DNA of 64,000 bases from Actinomycetales bacterium (GTDB lineage: Bacteria > Actinomycetota > Actinomycetes > Actinomycetales > Dermatophilaceae). The notes below the pieces were generated by a model. The model saw only the letters and a program-made list of their open reading frames with translations. It did not search any database and was not told the origin of the DNA. The stretch is taken from contig JADJVI010000009.1 in the NCBI GenBank assembly GCA_016710645.1, positions 1 to 64,000 of the forward strand. The letters run 5' to 3'. Each line of letters starts with the position of its first letter. Within the stretch, counting starts at the first letter, position 1. A program made the translations under genes and the position numbers. Below, piece after piece: positions 1 to 8,057 of this stretch.

Positions 1-1
1 G

Positions 2-172
2 ATGGTCAATGCCATCCCCGACAAGATTCGGGATGCCCTCTACGAGGACATCCCGATGCACCGCTTCGGCGACCCGGCGGAGGTCGCGCGGGTGGTGCAT
101 TTCCTGGCTGCGGACGCCTCGGCGTTCATCACCGGCCAGTGCTGGTCAGTCAACGGAGGTATGGACATGTGA
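2..172 (+). CDS. SDR-family oxidoreductase, C-terminal fragment (FabG-like)
   Basis: Open frame running in from the left edge and ending at the TGA at 170-172; about 56 residues are visible. The tail has the end expected of a classical short-chain dehydrogenase/3-oxoacyl-reductase: a RFGDPAEVARVVHFLAAD helix, then the ITGQCWSVNGGMDM stretch that closes the substrate pocket in FabG-type enzymes. The Rossmann motif and the Ser-Tyr-Lys catalytic residues lie outside the window, so the substrate cannot be told. An ATG at 2-4 is in frame but is almost certainly internal. A 125-base gap separates it from the DUF485/symporter pair. Confidence 0.75.
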   Translation: MVNAIPDKIRDALYEDIPMHRFGDPAEVARVVHFLAADASAFITGQCWSVNGGMDM

Positions 173-297
173 GATCCGACATCCGGTGATCACTCCCTGG
201 ATCACCGGCTCGGCGCTCACGTGTGCACCTCTCGTCGCCCGACGGCTCGTGTCGGCCTTCCCGGCCGGGCCCACCACCCCCCAGAAAGGACCGGCAG

Positions 298-597
298 ATG
301 CCGCCCTCCACCCCGCCCGGCGAGTTCAACGCCGAGCAGTACCGGGCCCTCGAATCGGCCCGGAAGAAGCTTGTGACCCCGCTCGTCATCATCGTCGTGG
401 TGGCGTTCTGGTTCCAGCAGATCGTCACCAACTTCACCAGCTGGATGGACGGCGCGGTCTTCTCCGGCATGTCCTGGGCCTACCTCTACGCCTTCGCGCT
501 GTTCTTCCTCGTTGTCGCCGTGACCACCTACTACCGCCGCCAGATGGCTGCCATCGAGGCCAAGTACAAGCCCAGCGGGACGGGAGCTGACCAGTGA
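298..597 (+). CDS. DUF485 family inner-membrane protein
   Basis: A 99-residue protein with two predicted membrane helices (about residues 29-48 and 61-82) and charged ends. This is the DUF485 (YjcH-type) layout that normally precedes ActP-type acetate symporters. AGAAAGGA sits 9 bases before the ATG and fixes this start; a longer in-frame start at 223 has no ribosome site. The stop overlaps the GTG start of the next gene (GTGA), so the two are translationally coupled. By analogy with yjcH-actP it is probably a small accessory subunit of the symporter; its exact role is not established. Confidence 0.8.
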   Translation: MPPSTPPGEFNAEQYRALESARKKLVTPLVIIVVVAFWFQQIVTNFTSWMDGAVFSGMSWAYLYAFALFFLVVAVTTYYRRQMAAIEAKYKPSGTGADQ

Positions 598-2201
598 ATA
601 TCAGCCCTACCGCAGCAGTCATCTTCCTGCTGCTCGTCGCCGTCACCCTCGGCATCACCTACTGGGCCGGCAAGCGCAACAAGTCGGTGTCCAGCCACCT
701 GGTGGCCTCCGGGCACATCTCGGGTCGCCAGAACGGTGTCGCCATCGCCGGTGACTTCATCTCCGCGGCGACCTTCCTCGGCACCACCGGCGCCATCGCC
801 CTGGGCGGTTTCAACGGCTTCTACTACGCGGTCTACATCCCGATCGCCTATGTGCTGGCCATGCTCCTGGTGGCCGAGCCGCTGCGTAACCTGGGCCAGT
901 TCACCCTCGGCGACGTCCTCGCCACTCGCTTCGGCGGGCTCAACGTCCGTGGCGCGATCGCGACCTCGTCGATCATCCTGTCGCTGATCTACATCGTCGC
1001 CCAGTTCGTCGGTGCGGCGCTGCTCATCAAGCTGCTGTTCGGGATCGAGTACTGGGTCGCCGCGCTCATCATCGGTGTGCTCACGACGATCTACACCCTC
1101 TTCGGTGGCATGCTCGCGACGACCTACATCCAGATCGTCAAGACCGCCATCCTGCTGTTCTGCGGGATCGTCTTGGTCATCATGGTGCTCAACAAGTTCG
1201 GCTTCAACCCGATCACCCTGTTCCAGAAGGCCGAAGCCGCGACCAATGCGGCCAACGCGGCGGCCAAGGCAGCGGGTAAGGCGGCTGCTCCCGAGGCTCT
1301 CGAGCCCTTCCGTGGCGGCGCGCTCAAGCAATGGGACCAGTTCTCGCTCATCCTTGGTGTCACCCTTGGTGTGCTCGGTCTGCCCCACGTCATGATCCGC
1401 TTCCTCACCGTGCGTGACTCCAACGCCGCCCGCACCTCCGCGGTCACCGCGATCTGGATCTTCGCCGGCTTCCTTATCTTCATGCCGGTGCTCGGCTACG
1501 GCGGCATGCTGCTCATCGACAAGGGCCGCGCCGGCATCCCCCCCGGTGGCAACATGACCGTCCCGATGCTGTCCAACGTGCTCGGTGGCGACCTGCTGCT
1601 GTCGTTCGTCTCGGCCGTCGCCTTCGCGACGATCCTCGCGGCGCTGTCCGGACTGGTCATCGCGACCAGTGGCGCCGTGGCGCACGACATCTACGGCAAG
1701 CTCATGAAGAAGGGTCACGTCGACCCCAACAAGCAGCTCTTCGTCGCGCGCGCCGCCACCCTGGGTGCGGTCGTCGTCTCGCTGCTCATCGCCCTGCTCG
1801 TCGAGAAGCAGAACGTCGCCTTCCTCGCGACCCTCGCCATCACGATCTCCGCCAGCGCCAACCTCCCGGCGCTGCTCGGCACGATCTACTGGCGCAAGGC
1901 CACCGCGAAGGGCATCTTCTGGGGCATGATCGCCGGTCTGCTCGTCGCCGTCCTCATGATCGTTTTCAGCACGACCTTCATGGGCGCGTCGGCTCCCATC
2001 CAGCTCACCGCCCCGGGCATCGTCTCGATCCCGGCCGGCTTCCTGGTCATGTGGCTGGTGTCGATGCTGACCCAGCCCAAGGGCGCCGAGCTCGACGCCG
2101 CCAACTCGCTGTTCGACCGGATCCGCATCCAGGCGGTCACGGGGATGGACCCGGGCAACCCGGACCACCTCACGCCGGCTCAGCGCGTCGCCGGACACTG
2201 A
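594..2201 (+). CDS. actP: Sodium:solute symporter, ActP (acetate permease) type
   Basis: 535 residues with the many hydrophobic helices of the SSS family. The N-terminal signature is clear: a GRQNGVAIAGDFISAATFLG segment near residue 47, typical of ActP/MctC-type monocarboxylate uptake. Coupling to the upstream DUF485 gene supports the acetate-type assignment. An Ala/Lys-rich hydrophilic loop (about residues 215-235) lies between helices. The GTG start overlaps the previous stop. A strong hairpin follows 27 bases after the stop. Acetate uptake would fit the ethylmalonyl-CoA pathway genes found later in the window, but pyruvate or propionate are also possible substrates. Confidence 0.85.
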   Translation: MNISPTAAVIFLLLVAVTLGITYWAGKRNKSVSSHLVASGHISGRQNGVAIAGDFISAATFLGTTGAIALGGFNGFYYAVYIPIAYVLAMLLVAEPLRNLGQFTLGDVLATRFGGLNVRGAIATSSIILSLIYIVAQFVGAALLIKLLFGIEYWVAALIIGVLTTIYTLFGGMLATTYIQIVKTAILLFCGIVLVIMVLNKFGFNPITLFQKAEAATNAANAAAKAAGKAAAPEALEPFRGGALKQWDQFSLILGVTLGVLGLPHVMIRFLTVRDSNAARTSAVTAIWIFAGFLIFMPVLGYGGMLLIDKGRAGIPPGGNMTVPMLSNVLGGDLLLSFVSAVAFATILAALSGLVIATSGAVAHDIYGKLMKKGHVDPNKQLFVARAATLGAVVVSLLIALLVEKQNVAFLATLAITISASANLPALLGTIYWRKATAKGIFWGMIAGLLVAVLMIVFSTTFMGASAPIQLTAPGIVSIPAGFLVMWLVSMLTQPKGAELDAANSLFDRIRIQAVTGMDPGNPDHLTPAQRVAGH

Positions 2202-2228
2202 GCAGCATCAGCTAGACCCGCATGACGG

Positions 2229-2258
2229 ACGGCCCCCGGGAGACTTCCCGGGGGCCGT
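2229..2258 (+). terminator. Strong GC-rich hairpin after actP
   Basis: Perfect 13-bp inverted repeat (2229-2241 with 2246-2258) and a 4-base loop. It lies between the symporter stop and the dapE start. There is no long T run, as is usual for actinobacterial terminators. Confidence 0.75.
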
Positions 2259-2279
2259 TCCGGCGCTCGGGGCACCCCC

Positions 2280-2285
2280 TAGGCT
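2280..2285 (+). promoter_or_regulatory. Leaderless -10 box of dapE
   Basis: TAGGCT ends 7 bases before the ATG at 2293 and no Shine-Dalgarno sequence is present. This spacing would put the transcript start at or next to the ATG. Confidence 0.5.
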
Positions 2286-2290
2286 GGCCG

Positions 2291-2310
2291 GTATGCCGTC
2301 CGGTATGCCG
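2291..2310 (+). repeat. Tandem pair of the GTATGCCG motif at the dapE start
   Basis: Two copies of the dispersed octamer GTATGCCG lie 12 bases apart (2291 and 2303). Each contributes an in-frame ATG, giving the N-terminus MPSGMPS. Either ATG could start dapE. Confidence 0.7.
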
Positions 2311-3390
2311 TCCCCGCGCCTGGATCTGTCCGCCGACGTCGTCGACCTGGTGGCCGCGATCTGTGACATCCCATCGGTCAGTGGTGAAGAAGGCCCACTG
2401 GCCGACGCCGTGGAGGCGGCGTTGCGAGAGTTGGCGCACCTACGGGTCGCCCGTGACGGCCACACCGTCATCGCCCGCACCGAGCTCGGGCGCCCTCAGC
2501 GGGTCGTCATCGCCGGCCACCTCGACACCGTGCCGTTGACCAGCCCGACCGCCAACCTGCCCACCCAGCGGATCGGTGACCGCCTCGTGGGCCGCGGCAC
2601 CGTCGACATGAAGGGCGGCGTGGGGGTCATGCTGCGCCTGGCCGCGACGGTGCCCGACCCGTCCTGCGATGTCACCTATCTGTTCTATGACTGCGAAGAG
2701 GTCGACAGCGTCCGCAACGGGCTGCGCCGAGTCGCCGCCAACACGCCGGAGCTGTTGGCCGCTGATTTCGCGGTCCTCATGGAACCCACCGACGGTGCGG
2801 TCGAGGGTGGTTGCAAGGGCACCCTGCGAGTTCGAGTGTCCACCAAGGGAATTGCCTCCCACTCGGCTCGTCCGTGGATGGGACACAACGCGATTCACGA
2901 CGCCGGCGAGATCCTGGCGCGGCTCACGGCATACCAGGCCCGAGTCGTCGACGTCGACGGACTGACCTACCGCGAGGCGCTGCAGGCGGTGCTCATCAGT
3001 GGGGGACAGGCGACCAATGTCATCCCCGACCACTGCGTCGTCACCGTCAACTACCGCTACGCCCCCGACCGCAGCGAGGACGAGGCCCTGGCCCATGTCG
3101 CGGGAGTCTTCCAAGGCTTCGCCGTCGAAGCCGTCGACAACGCCGGCGGCGCGCGCCCCGGCCTGGACCGACCGGCAGCGCAGGCCTTCGTCGCCGCGCT
3201 GGGGGTGCCGGTGCGCGCCAAGGAGGGGTGGACCGACGTGGCGCGGTTCGCCGCGCTGGGCATCCCTGCCGTCAACTACGGGCCGGGCGATCCGCTGCTC
3301 GCGCACATGGACGACGAGTCCGCTCCGGTCGCGCAATACCGCGCCGCCGAGGCCGCGATGCGCCGCTGGCTGGAAACGCCGGCCTCCTGA
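2293..3390 (+). CDS. dapE: Succinyl-diaminopimelate desuccinylase (M20 peptidase family)
   Basis: A 365-residue M20 metalloenzyme that hydrolyses N-succinyl-LL-diaminopimelate to succinate and LL-DAP in the lysine/peptidoglycan pathway. Expected metal and catalytic motifs are in order: GHLDTVP (about residue 76), GRGTVDMKGG (about 103), the DCEEVD acidic pair (about 136) and a C-terminal AHMDDE His. The lid-domain segment ASHSARPWMG is also present. It is preceded by a TANNNT box with leaderless spacing. The start could be the ATG at 2293 or the one at 2305, both inside copies of the GTATGCCG repeat. Length is normal for actinobacterial DapE. Confidence 0.9.
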   Translation: MPSGMPSPRLDLSADVVDLVAAICDIPSVSGEEGPLADAVEAALRELAHLRVARDGHTVIARTELGRPQRVVIAGHLDTVPLTSPTANLPTQRIGDRLVGRGTVDMKGGVGVMLRLAATVPDPSCDVTYLFYDCEEVDSVRNGLRRVAANTPELLAADFAVLMEPTDGAVEGGCKGTLRVRVSTKGIASHSARPWMGHNAIHDAGEILARLTAYQARVVDVDGLTYREALQAVLISGGQATNVIPDHCVVTVNYRYAPDRSEDEALAHVAGVFQGFAVEAVDNAGGARPGLDRPAAQAFVAALGVPVRAKEGWTDVARFAALGIPAVNYGPGDPLLAHMDDESAPVAQYRAAEAAMRRWLETPAS

Positions 3391-3392
3391 CG

Positions 3393-3398
3393 TAGCGT
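3393..3398 (+). promoter_or_regulatory. Leaderless -10 box of the LOG-family gene
   Basis: TAGCGT lies 8 bases before the GTG at 3407, directly after the dapE stop, with no ribosome site. It supports the GTG as both transcript and translation start. Confidence 0.45.
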
Positions 3399-3406
3399 TG
3401 TCGCCC

Positions 3407-4183
3407 GTGAGCCAGTCGACCCCGCGCGCCCCGCGGCGCGAACACCAGAAGGGTCCGGTGACCCTGCGCGGAGCACGGGTGCCGGTCCGCACCACTGACC
3501 AGTGGCTGCTGGACACCCGCAGCGCCCCCGACTGGTTGCACACCGATCCGTGGCGGGTCATGCGGATCCAGGCCGAGTTCATCGAAGGCTTCGGCGCCCT
3601 GGCCGAACTCGGGCCCGCCGTGAGCATCTTCGGCTCGGCGCGGCTGGGAGCCGACGACCCGGCATACCAGCTTGCCGAGCAGCTGGGGCGCGCGGTGGCG
3701 GAGGCGGGGTATGCCGTCATCACCGGCGGCGGCCCGGGGCTGATGGAAGCCGCCAACAAGGGCGCCCTGGAGGCCGGCGGAGTGTCGGTCGGGCTGGGGA
3801 TCGAGCTGCCCTTCGAGACCGGCCTCAATCAATACGTCGACCTCGGGGTCAACTTCCGCTACTTCTTCGCGCGCAAGACGATGTTCGTCAAGTACGCGCG
3901 CGGCTTCATCGTCCTGCCCGGCGGGCTGGGCACCCTGGACGAGATGTTCGAGGCGCTGACCCTCGTGCAGACCGGCAAGATCACCAGCTTCCCTATCGTG
4001 CTCATGGGTGTCGAGCACTGGACCGGGCTGCTGGATTGGCTGCGGGCCACCCTGGTCGCCCGCGGCACGATGAGCGAGTCGGATCTGGCCGGGGTGCTCG
4101 TCACCGATGATGTCGCGGCTGCCGTGGATTTCGTGGTGCGAGCCGACAACGGCTTGTTCGGCGAACAGGAGGTGTCGTCATGA
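3407..4183 (+). CDS. LOG-family nucleotide phosphoribohydrolase (TIGR00730)
   Basis: 258 residues with a Rossmann-like fold. It carries both hallmarks of the LOG/lysine-decarboxylase-like family: GGGPGLMEAANKGA and PGGLGTLDEMFE (the PGGxGTxxE signature). Family members cleave nucleoside 5'-monophosphates to base and ribose 5-phosphate; old annotations as lysine decarboxylase are wrong. In mycobacteria the homologue next to dapE is Rv1205-like, and that pairing is kept here. The GTG at 3407 is chosen because of the TAGCGT box 8 bases upstream; longer in-frame extensions run into dapE. The stop overlaps the next start (ATGA). Confidence 0.85.
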   Translation: MSQSTPRAPRREHQKGPVTLRGARVPVRTTDQWLLDTRSAPDWLHTDPWRVMRIQAEFIEGFGALAELGPAVSIFGSARLGADDPAYQLAEQLGRAVAEAGYAVITGGGPGLMEAANKGALEAGGVSVGLGIELPFETGLNQYVDLGVNFRYFFARKTMFVKYARGFIVLPGGLGTLDEMFEALTLVQTGKITSFPIVLMGVEHWTGLLDWLRATLVARGTMSESDLAGVLVTDDVAAAVDFVVRADNGLFGEQEVSS

Positions 4184-4500
4184 TCTGGGTCGCCCTGCTC
4201 ATCGCGGTCGTCCTCGTCGGCCTCACTGTCGCGGGGATCATCGGCCGCATCGACGGGTCGCTGAGCGAACCCACCTCCACGGTGTCCTTCCTGCCGTTGC
4301 CGCAGGACCGGCTCACCGAGCAGGACATTGACGCAGTGCGCTTCGACACCGCCTTCCGGGGCTACCGGATGGATCAGGTCGACGAGGTCATGGCCCGGCT
4401 CACGGCCGAAATTGGAGCCCTTCGGGCTGCCGTGCCGAGCCCCACCGCTTTCGTGGCCGACGACGTTGACCCGGCCGAGGCGGCCGCTCACCCGTCATGA
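4180..4500 (+). CDS. Small membrane protein with DivIVA-like domain
   Basis: 106 residues: one N-terminal membrane helix (residues 3-23), a short linker, then VRFDTAFRGYRMDQVDEVMA (about residues 50-69). That stretch matches the conserved N-terminal DivIVA/Wag31 lipid-binding segment. There is no long coiled coil, so it is not Wag31 itself. The start overlaps the LOG-gene stop, and an SRPBCC gene begins 10 bases after its stop, placing it mid-operon. It may act as a membrane adaptor recognising curved or growing zones, but this is inference. Confidence 0.7.
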   Translation: MIWVALLIAVVLVGLTVAGIIGRIDGSLSEPTSTVSFLPLPQDRLTEQDIDAVRFDTAFRGYRMDQVDEVMARLTAEIGALRAAVPSPTAFVADDVDPAEAAAHPS

Positions 4501-4510
4501 GGGTGCTGTC

Positions 4511-4963
4511 ATGACTGTTGTCGTCGAACGCACCGTCGCTCGGCCGATCGCCGACGTCTGGGCATCCTTAGCGGATGTCGCCAGCCACCGACTGCCGTTG
4601 ACCACCGTGCACAGCGACCCCGGCCCGCCCGGCGTGGGGTGGCAGTTCAGCGGCGTCACGGCGCTCGGGCCATTGCGCTTCAGCGACGACATGATCGTCA
4701 CCCGCTGGCACCCTCCGGGGTCGCCCGGGTGGCCAGCCAGCGCGCAGTATGCCGTGGTCAAAGTCGGTCGGGTGCTGGGTGGCTGGGCCGAGGTCACCTT
4801 GTCTGAACCACGACGGGGCTGGACCCAGGTCGTCTGGCGCGAGGAGATCGTGCCGCATCCCCACGCTCTCGGTCGGCTTGCTCGACCCCTCGTGGATGCG
4901 GCCGTCAAGGCGATGTTCTCTCGGGCGCTCAACTCCATGCTGGCCGCGCCCGGTGCGCCGTGA
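4511..4963 (+). CDS. SRPBCC (START/Bet v1-like) family protein
   Basis: 150 residues. The start MTVVVERTVARPIADVWASL is the typical opening strand and helix of the polyketide-cyclase/SRPBCC fold, and the C-terminal helix (FSRALNSML) closes the hydrophobic cavity. No catalytic residues can be assigned and the ligand is unknown. The ATG at 4511 is 10 bases after the DivIVA-like gene, and its stop overlaps the GTG of the DNA glycosylase, so all are cotranscribed. A frame extension upstream to 4328 overlaps the previous gene and is not used. Confidence 0.75.
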   Translation: MTVVVERTVARPIADVWASLADVASHRLPLTTVHSDPGPPGVGWQFSGVTALGPLRFSDDMIVTRWHPPGSPGWPASAQYAVVKVGRVLGGWAEVTLSEPRRGWTQVVWREEIVPHPHALGRLARPLVDAAVKAMFSRALNSMLAAPGAP

Positions 4964-5547
4964 GCGGTCGTCCCGACCTGGCCCACGGCCCCGACGGAGT
5001 CGCGCGGTGTGCTTGGGTCGGCTCCGACCCCCTGCAAATCGCCTACCACGACACCGAGTGGGGCTGGTCGGTCAACGGCGAGGCCGCGTGGTTCGAGCGG
5101 TTGAGCCTGGAGGCCTTCCAATCCGGCTTGTCCTGGGCCACCGTGCTGCGCAAGCGGGATGGCTTCCGCCGCGCCTTCGCCGGTTTCGACCCAGAGCTGG
5201 TCGCGTCGTTCACCGCTACTGACCGCGATCGGCTGAAGGCCGACGCCGGCATCATCCGCAATGCCGCCAAGATCGCAGCGACGATCGGCAACGCCCGTGC
5301 CGTGCTTGACCTGCGGGAGGCGGGCGGGCTGGAAGCCCTGGTCCGTGCGCACCGGCCGGAACGGCATACCCGGCCTTCCTCGCTCGCGGAGGTGCCCGCC
5401 ACCAGCCCGGAGTCGCACGCGCTGGCCCGGGCGCTCAAGCGGCGCGGCTTCGTCTTCGTCGGCCCCACGACGATGTATGCCGCGATGCAGGCCTGCGGGA
5501 TCGTCGACGACCACGTCGTGGGCTGCCACCGGGCCGAAGCTGGATAG
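4960..5547 (+). CDS. tag: DNA-3-methyladenine glycosylase I
   Basis: 195 residues of the HhH-like Tag family, which removes 3-methyladenine from alkylated DNA. Recognisable features are the N-terminal CAWVGSDPLQIAYHDTEWG (a Cys and His of the zinc site), FERLSLEAFQSGLSW (base-binding pocket) and the C-terminal GIVDDHVVGCHR, which provides the remaining His/Cys ligands. The GTG start overlaps the preceding stop. Tag is last in the LOG-DivIVA-SRPBCC-tag operon; the functional link between the members is not evident from sequence. Confidence 0.9.
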   Translation: MSGRPDLAHGPDGVARCAWVGSDPLQIAYHDTEWGWSVNGEAAWFERLSLEAFQSGLSWATVLRKRDGFRRAFAGFDPELVASFTATDRDRLKADAGIIRNAAKIAATIGNARAVLDLREAGGLEALVRAHRPERHTRPSSLAEVPATSPESHALARALKRRGFVFVGPTTMYAAMQACGIVDDHVVGCHRAEAG

Positions 5548-5550
5548 CAT
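5545..5550 (+). promoter_or_regulatory. Leaderless -10 box of the mannosyltransferase gene
   Basis: TAGCAT ends 7 bases before the ATG at 5558, overlapping the stop of tag. No Shine-Dalgarno sequence is seen. Confidence 0.5.
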
Positions 5551-5557
5551 CCACGGC

Positions 5558-6796
5558 ATGCCTGCAGCCACCGCCTCGGTCCTGCGCGGCCTCGACCGAC
5601 GCCTCGACCGGGTCCTCGGCGGGCGGTTTGTCGTGCAAGTGGTGCTTGTCTATGCCATCACGCGGATCATCACCGCCGTGCTGCTCGCGGTCGTCGCGCC
5701 CAGCCAGGCTCCCGCCGGAATGACCGGTGGCACGACGGTCGGCTACTTCGGGTTCACCCGGCTGTGGGACGGCGAGTGGTACGACAAGGTCGCGACCGAC
5801 GGTTACCCCGCGGTGCTGCCCCGCGACCCCGACGGGTCGGTGCAGCAAAACCCGTGGGCCTTCTACCCGCTCTTCCCCATGCTGTGCCGACTGGTCATGG
5901 CGGTCACCGGGCTGTCCTTCACCGCGATCGGGGGGATCGTCGCGCTGCTGCTGGGGTTCGGGGCGGCGGTGCTGCTGGCGCAGCTGCTGCGCGAAGTGAT
6001 CGGGCGCGGCGCGGCGCTGATGGTCCTGGTCCTGTATGCCGTGTTCCCCTCCTCCCCGGCGCTGCAACTGGCCTATACCGAGTCGCTGGCGATGCTGCTG
6101 CTGTGCGGCTACCTGCTGGCCCTGCGTCGGGAACGCTGGCTGGTCGCCACGGCCCTGGCGGTCCTCATCGGGCTCTCCCGACCGATCGCCGTCCCGCTGG
6201 GCTTGGTCACCTTGGTGGCCGTCTGGCTGCGGTGGCGGCGGCGGCATACCGATGCCCTGAGCGGTCCGGAAGCCGGCTCGATGCTCGCGGCCCTGCTGGG
6301 ATGCGCGGTGGCCGGGCTGCTGTGGCCGGCGCTGGCGTGGCGGGGCACGGGGGAGCCGGGCGCCTACTTCTCGACGATGGGTGCTTGGTCGTCCGGCGGG
6401 CGGGTGCGGTTCTTCCTGCCCTGGCTGGACATGTCGAAGTGGCTTTATGGCGACCTCGGCATCGTCGTCATCGCCGCGCTGTTGGTGGCCATCGTGGCCG
6501 GCATGGGGGGGCCCTGGGCGGCTCGGCTCGACCCGGTGCTGCGGGTCTGGCCGGTCGCCTATGCGCTCTATGTCATGGCGGCCCAGGGCCCGGGCACCAG
6601 CACCCCGCGGTACCTGTTGCCGATGTTTCCCTACCTCGTCGTGCTGCTCGGATTGGGGTGGGCCGACGGGCGTCGCCCGCGCTGGCTGCCGACCTGGCTG
6701 CGCTTCGAGGTGCTGGTGTTGGCCTTCCTCTGGTGGCAGTGGAAGTGGATCAGCGTCTTGTGGCTGTTCACCCCGCCGAGTGACTGGGCGCCCTGA
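5558..6796 (+). CDS. PIG-V-like mannosyltransferase family membrane protein
   Basis: 412 residues, strongly hydrophobic, about 9-10 membrane helices. Two short motifs mark the GT-C type PIG-V (Mannosyl_trans2) group: RLWDGEWYDKVATDGYP after the first helix, with acidic residues that could serve as the catalytic base, and NPWAFYPLFPML. A C-terminal GTSTPRYLLPMFPYLV loop fits the same family. It is expected to transfer mannose from a polyprenyl-phosphate donor outside the membrane onto a lipid or glycan; the acceptor is unknown. It has its own leaderless promoter and stands apart from tag despite the 10-base gap. Confidence 0.8.
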   Translation: MPAATASVLRGLDRRLDRVLGGRFVVQVVLVYAITRIITAVLLAVVAPSQAPAGMTGGTTVGYFGFTRLWDGEWYDKVATDGYPAVLPRDPDGSVQQNPWAFYPLFPMLCRLVMAVTGLSFTAIGGIVALLLGFGAAVLLAQLLREVIGRGAALMVLVLYAVFPSSPALQLAYTESLAMLLLCGYLLALRRERWLVATALAVLIGLSRPIAVPLGLVTLVAVWLRWRRRHTDALSGPEAGSMLAALLGCAVAGLLWPALAWRGTGEPGAYFSTMGAWSSGGRVRFFLPWLDMSKWLYGDLGIVVIAALLVAIVAGMGGPWAARLDPVLRVWPVAYALYVMAAQGPGTSTPRYLLPMFPYLVVLLGLGWADGRRPRWLPTWLRFEVLVLAFLWWQWKWISVLWLFTPPSDWAP

Positions 6797-6821
6797 CCGT
6801 CGTCGAGGGCGTCCCGCGCGG

Positions 6822-7655
6822 TCAGCTGCCGGTGAAGACCATCGGCTGCTTGGCAACGAAAGCGTTGACCGCCGCCAGGTGGTCGGCCGTGCGTCCGGTG
6901 CGGTCCATGAGGGCCCGCTCGTTGGCGAGCGACTCCTCCAGCGTGTGCGTGGCGCTGTAGGCCAGGGCCCGGCGCATCGCGCCATAAGCGAGCGTCGGAC
7001 CGGCGGCCAGCGTGCCGGCCAACTGCGCCACCGCCGCGTCGAACTCGGTGGCCGGCACGACCGTCGTGACCAGGCCCAACGCCGCACACTCGGGGGCCGG
7101 CAGGGTGCGCGGCAGCAGCAGGATCTCCTTGGCCTTGGCCATGCCGACGATGCGCGGCAACCAGAACGACGCACCCGAGTCGCACGAGAGCGCGATCCCG
7201 GCGAAGGCGAGGTTCATCCCGCCCTCGGCGACCATGATCCGGAAGTCGGCCGCCAATGCGAAGGCCACTCCCGCCCCGGCGGCGATGCCGTTGATCGCGG
7301 CGATGACCGGCTTGTCCATGGTGGCCAAGACGGTCGCGATGGGGTTGTAATGCGCGTCGATGGTGTCGGCGAGGGTCTGTGCGCCGGACAGCAGCGCCTT
7401 GGCGTGCGAGCGCAGATCCTCGCCCGCGCAGAACGATCGCCCGGTGCCGGTCAGCACGACCACCCGGACCTGCGGGTCGTTGGAGACCTGGGTCAGCGCC
7501 GCGAGCAGGGCCTGCTTGGTCGCCGTGTCGAGGGCGTTGAACGCCTCGGGTCGGTCGATGCGGACGGTGGCGACGCCGGCGTCAAGAGAGGTGCGGACGG
7601 TGGTCGGCTCGGCGTCGTCACGGTGCTCTAAGGGCGCGGTTGGGGTGGTGGACAT
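6822..7655 (-). CDS. Enoyl-CoA hydratase/isomerase family protein (PaaG-like)
   Basis: 277 residues of the crotonase fold. The oxyanion-hole segments are present: SFCAGEDL (about residue 74) and NGIAAGAGVAFALAADFRI (about residue 119). At the usual catalytic position the sequence is SCDSGASFWLPRIVG, with Asp rather than the paired Glu of true hydratases. That pattern is seen in PaaG-type isomerases/hydratases of ring-opened phenylacetyl-CoA. No other paa genes are nearby, so the substrate is uncertain. It is convergent with the mannosyltransferase, and the small DUF3117 gene starts divergently 138 bases away. Confidence 0.8.
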   Translation of the reverse strand: MSTTPTAPLEHRDDAEPTTVRTSLDAGVATVRIDRPEAFNALDTATKQALLAALTQVSNDPQVRVVVLTGTGRSFCAGEDLRSHAKALLSGAQTLADTIDAHYNPIATVLATMDKPVIAAINGIAAGAGVAFALAADFRIMVAEGGMNLAFAGIALSCDSGASFWLPRIVGMAKAKEILLLPRTLPAPECAALGLVTTVVPATEFDAAVAQLAGTLAAGPTLAYGAMRRALAYSATHTLEESLANERALMDRTGRTADHLAAVNAFVAKQPMVFTGS

Positions 7656-7793
7656 GGGGCCATGGTGTCAAACCCAGGATTTCGTCTCGTCAGCCAGGCA
7701 CGTGATAATGGTCTCTGGCTATTGATACGTGTGCGGCTCAGCCCCGGGTACGGACAGCGCAAGGTAGCCCAGTTTCCGAGGAAGGGGAAACAC

Positions 7794-7967
7794 ATGGCGG
7801 CGATGAAGCCGAGGACTGGAGACGGCCCGCTCGAGGTCACCAAGGAAGGCCGTGGCATCGTGCTACGAATGCCTCTGGAAGGCGGCGGCCGACTGGTCGT
7901 CGAGATGACCCCGGACGAGGCGGCTGCCCTGCGCGATGCAATTCAGGGGTGTGACGGCGTCTCCTGA
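7794..7967 (+). CDS. DUF3117 family small protein
   Basis: 57 residues starting MAAMKPRTGDGPLEVTKEGR, the conserved opening of the actinobacterial DUF3117 family. Those proteins are 55-60 residues and nearly invariant. GAGGAAGGGG 5-14 bases upstream is a strong ribosome site and decides this start. A bidirectional terminator follows 20 bases after the stop. Function unknown; it is usually monocistronic, as here. Confidence 0.85.
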   Translation: MAAMKPRTGDGPLEVTKEGRGIVLRMPLEGGGRLVVEMTPDEAAALRDAIQGCDGVS

Positions 7968-7986
7968 TTCCACCTAGACCCGTTGG

Positions 7987-8016
7987 GGGCCCCGGTGCCA
8001 GATGGCACCGGGGCCC
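7987..8016. terminator. Bidirectional hairpin terminator
   Basis: Perfect 13-bp stem (7987-7999 with 8004-8016) and a 4-base loop, between the convergent DUF3117 and O-methyltransferase genes. It can serve both. Confidence 0.8.
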
Positions 8017-8057
8017 GCTGCGTGTGGTCGCGCCTGTGCCCGGAGGGTGGGACAGCC

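Noticed and set aside
531..2198. Long minus-strand open frame opposite actP
   Set aside because: Low-complexity Arg/Asp/Gly-rich translation, mirror of a well-recognised symporter; arises from GC-rich third positions.
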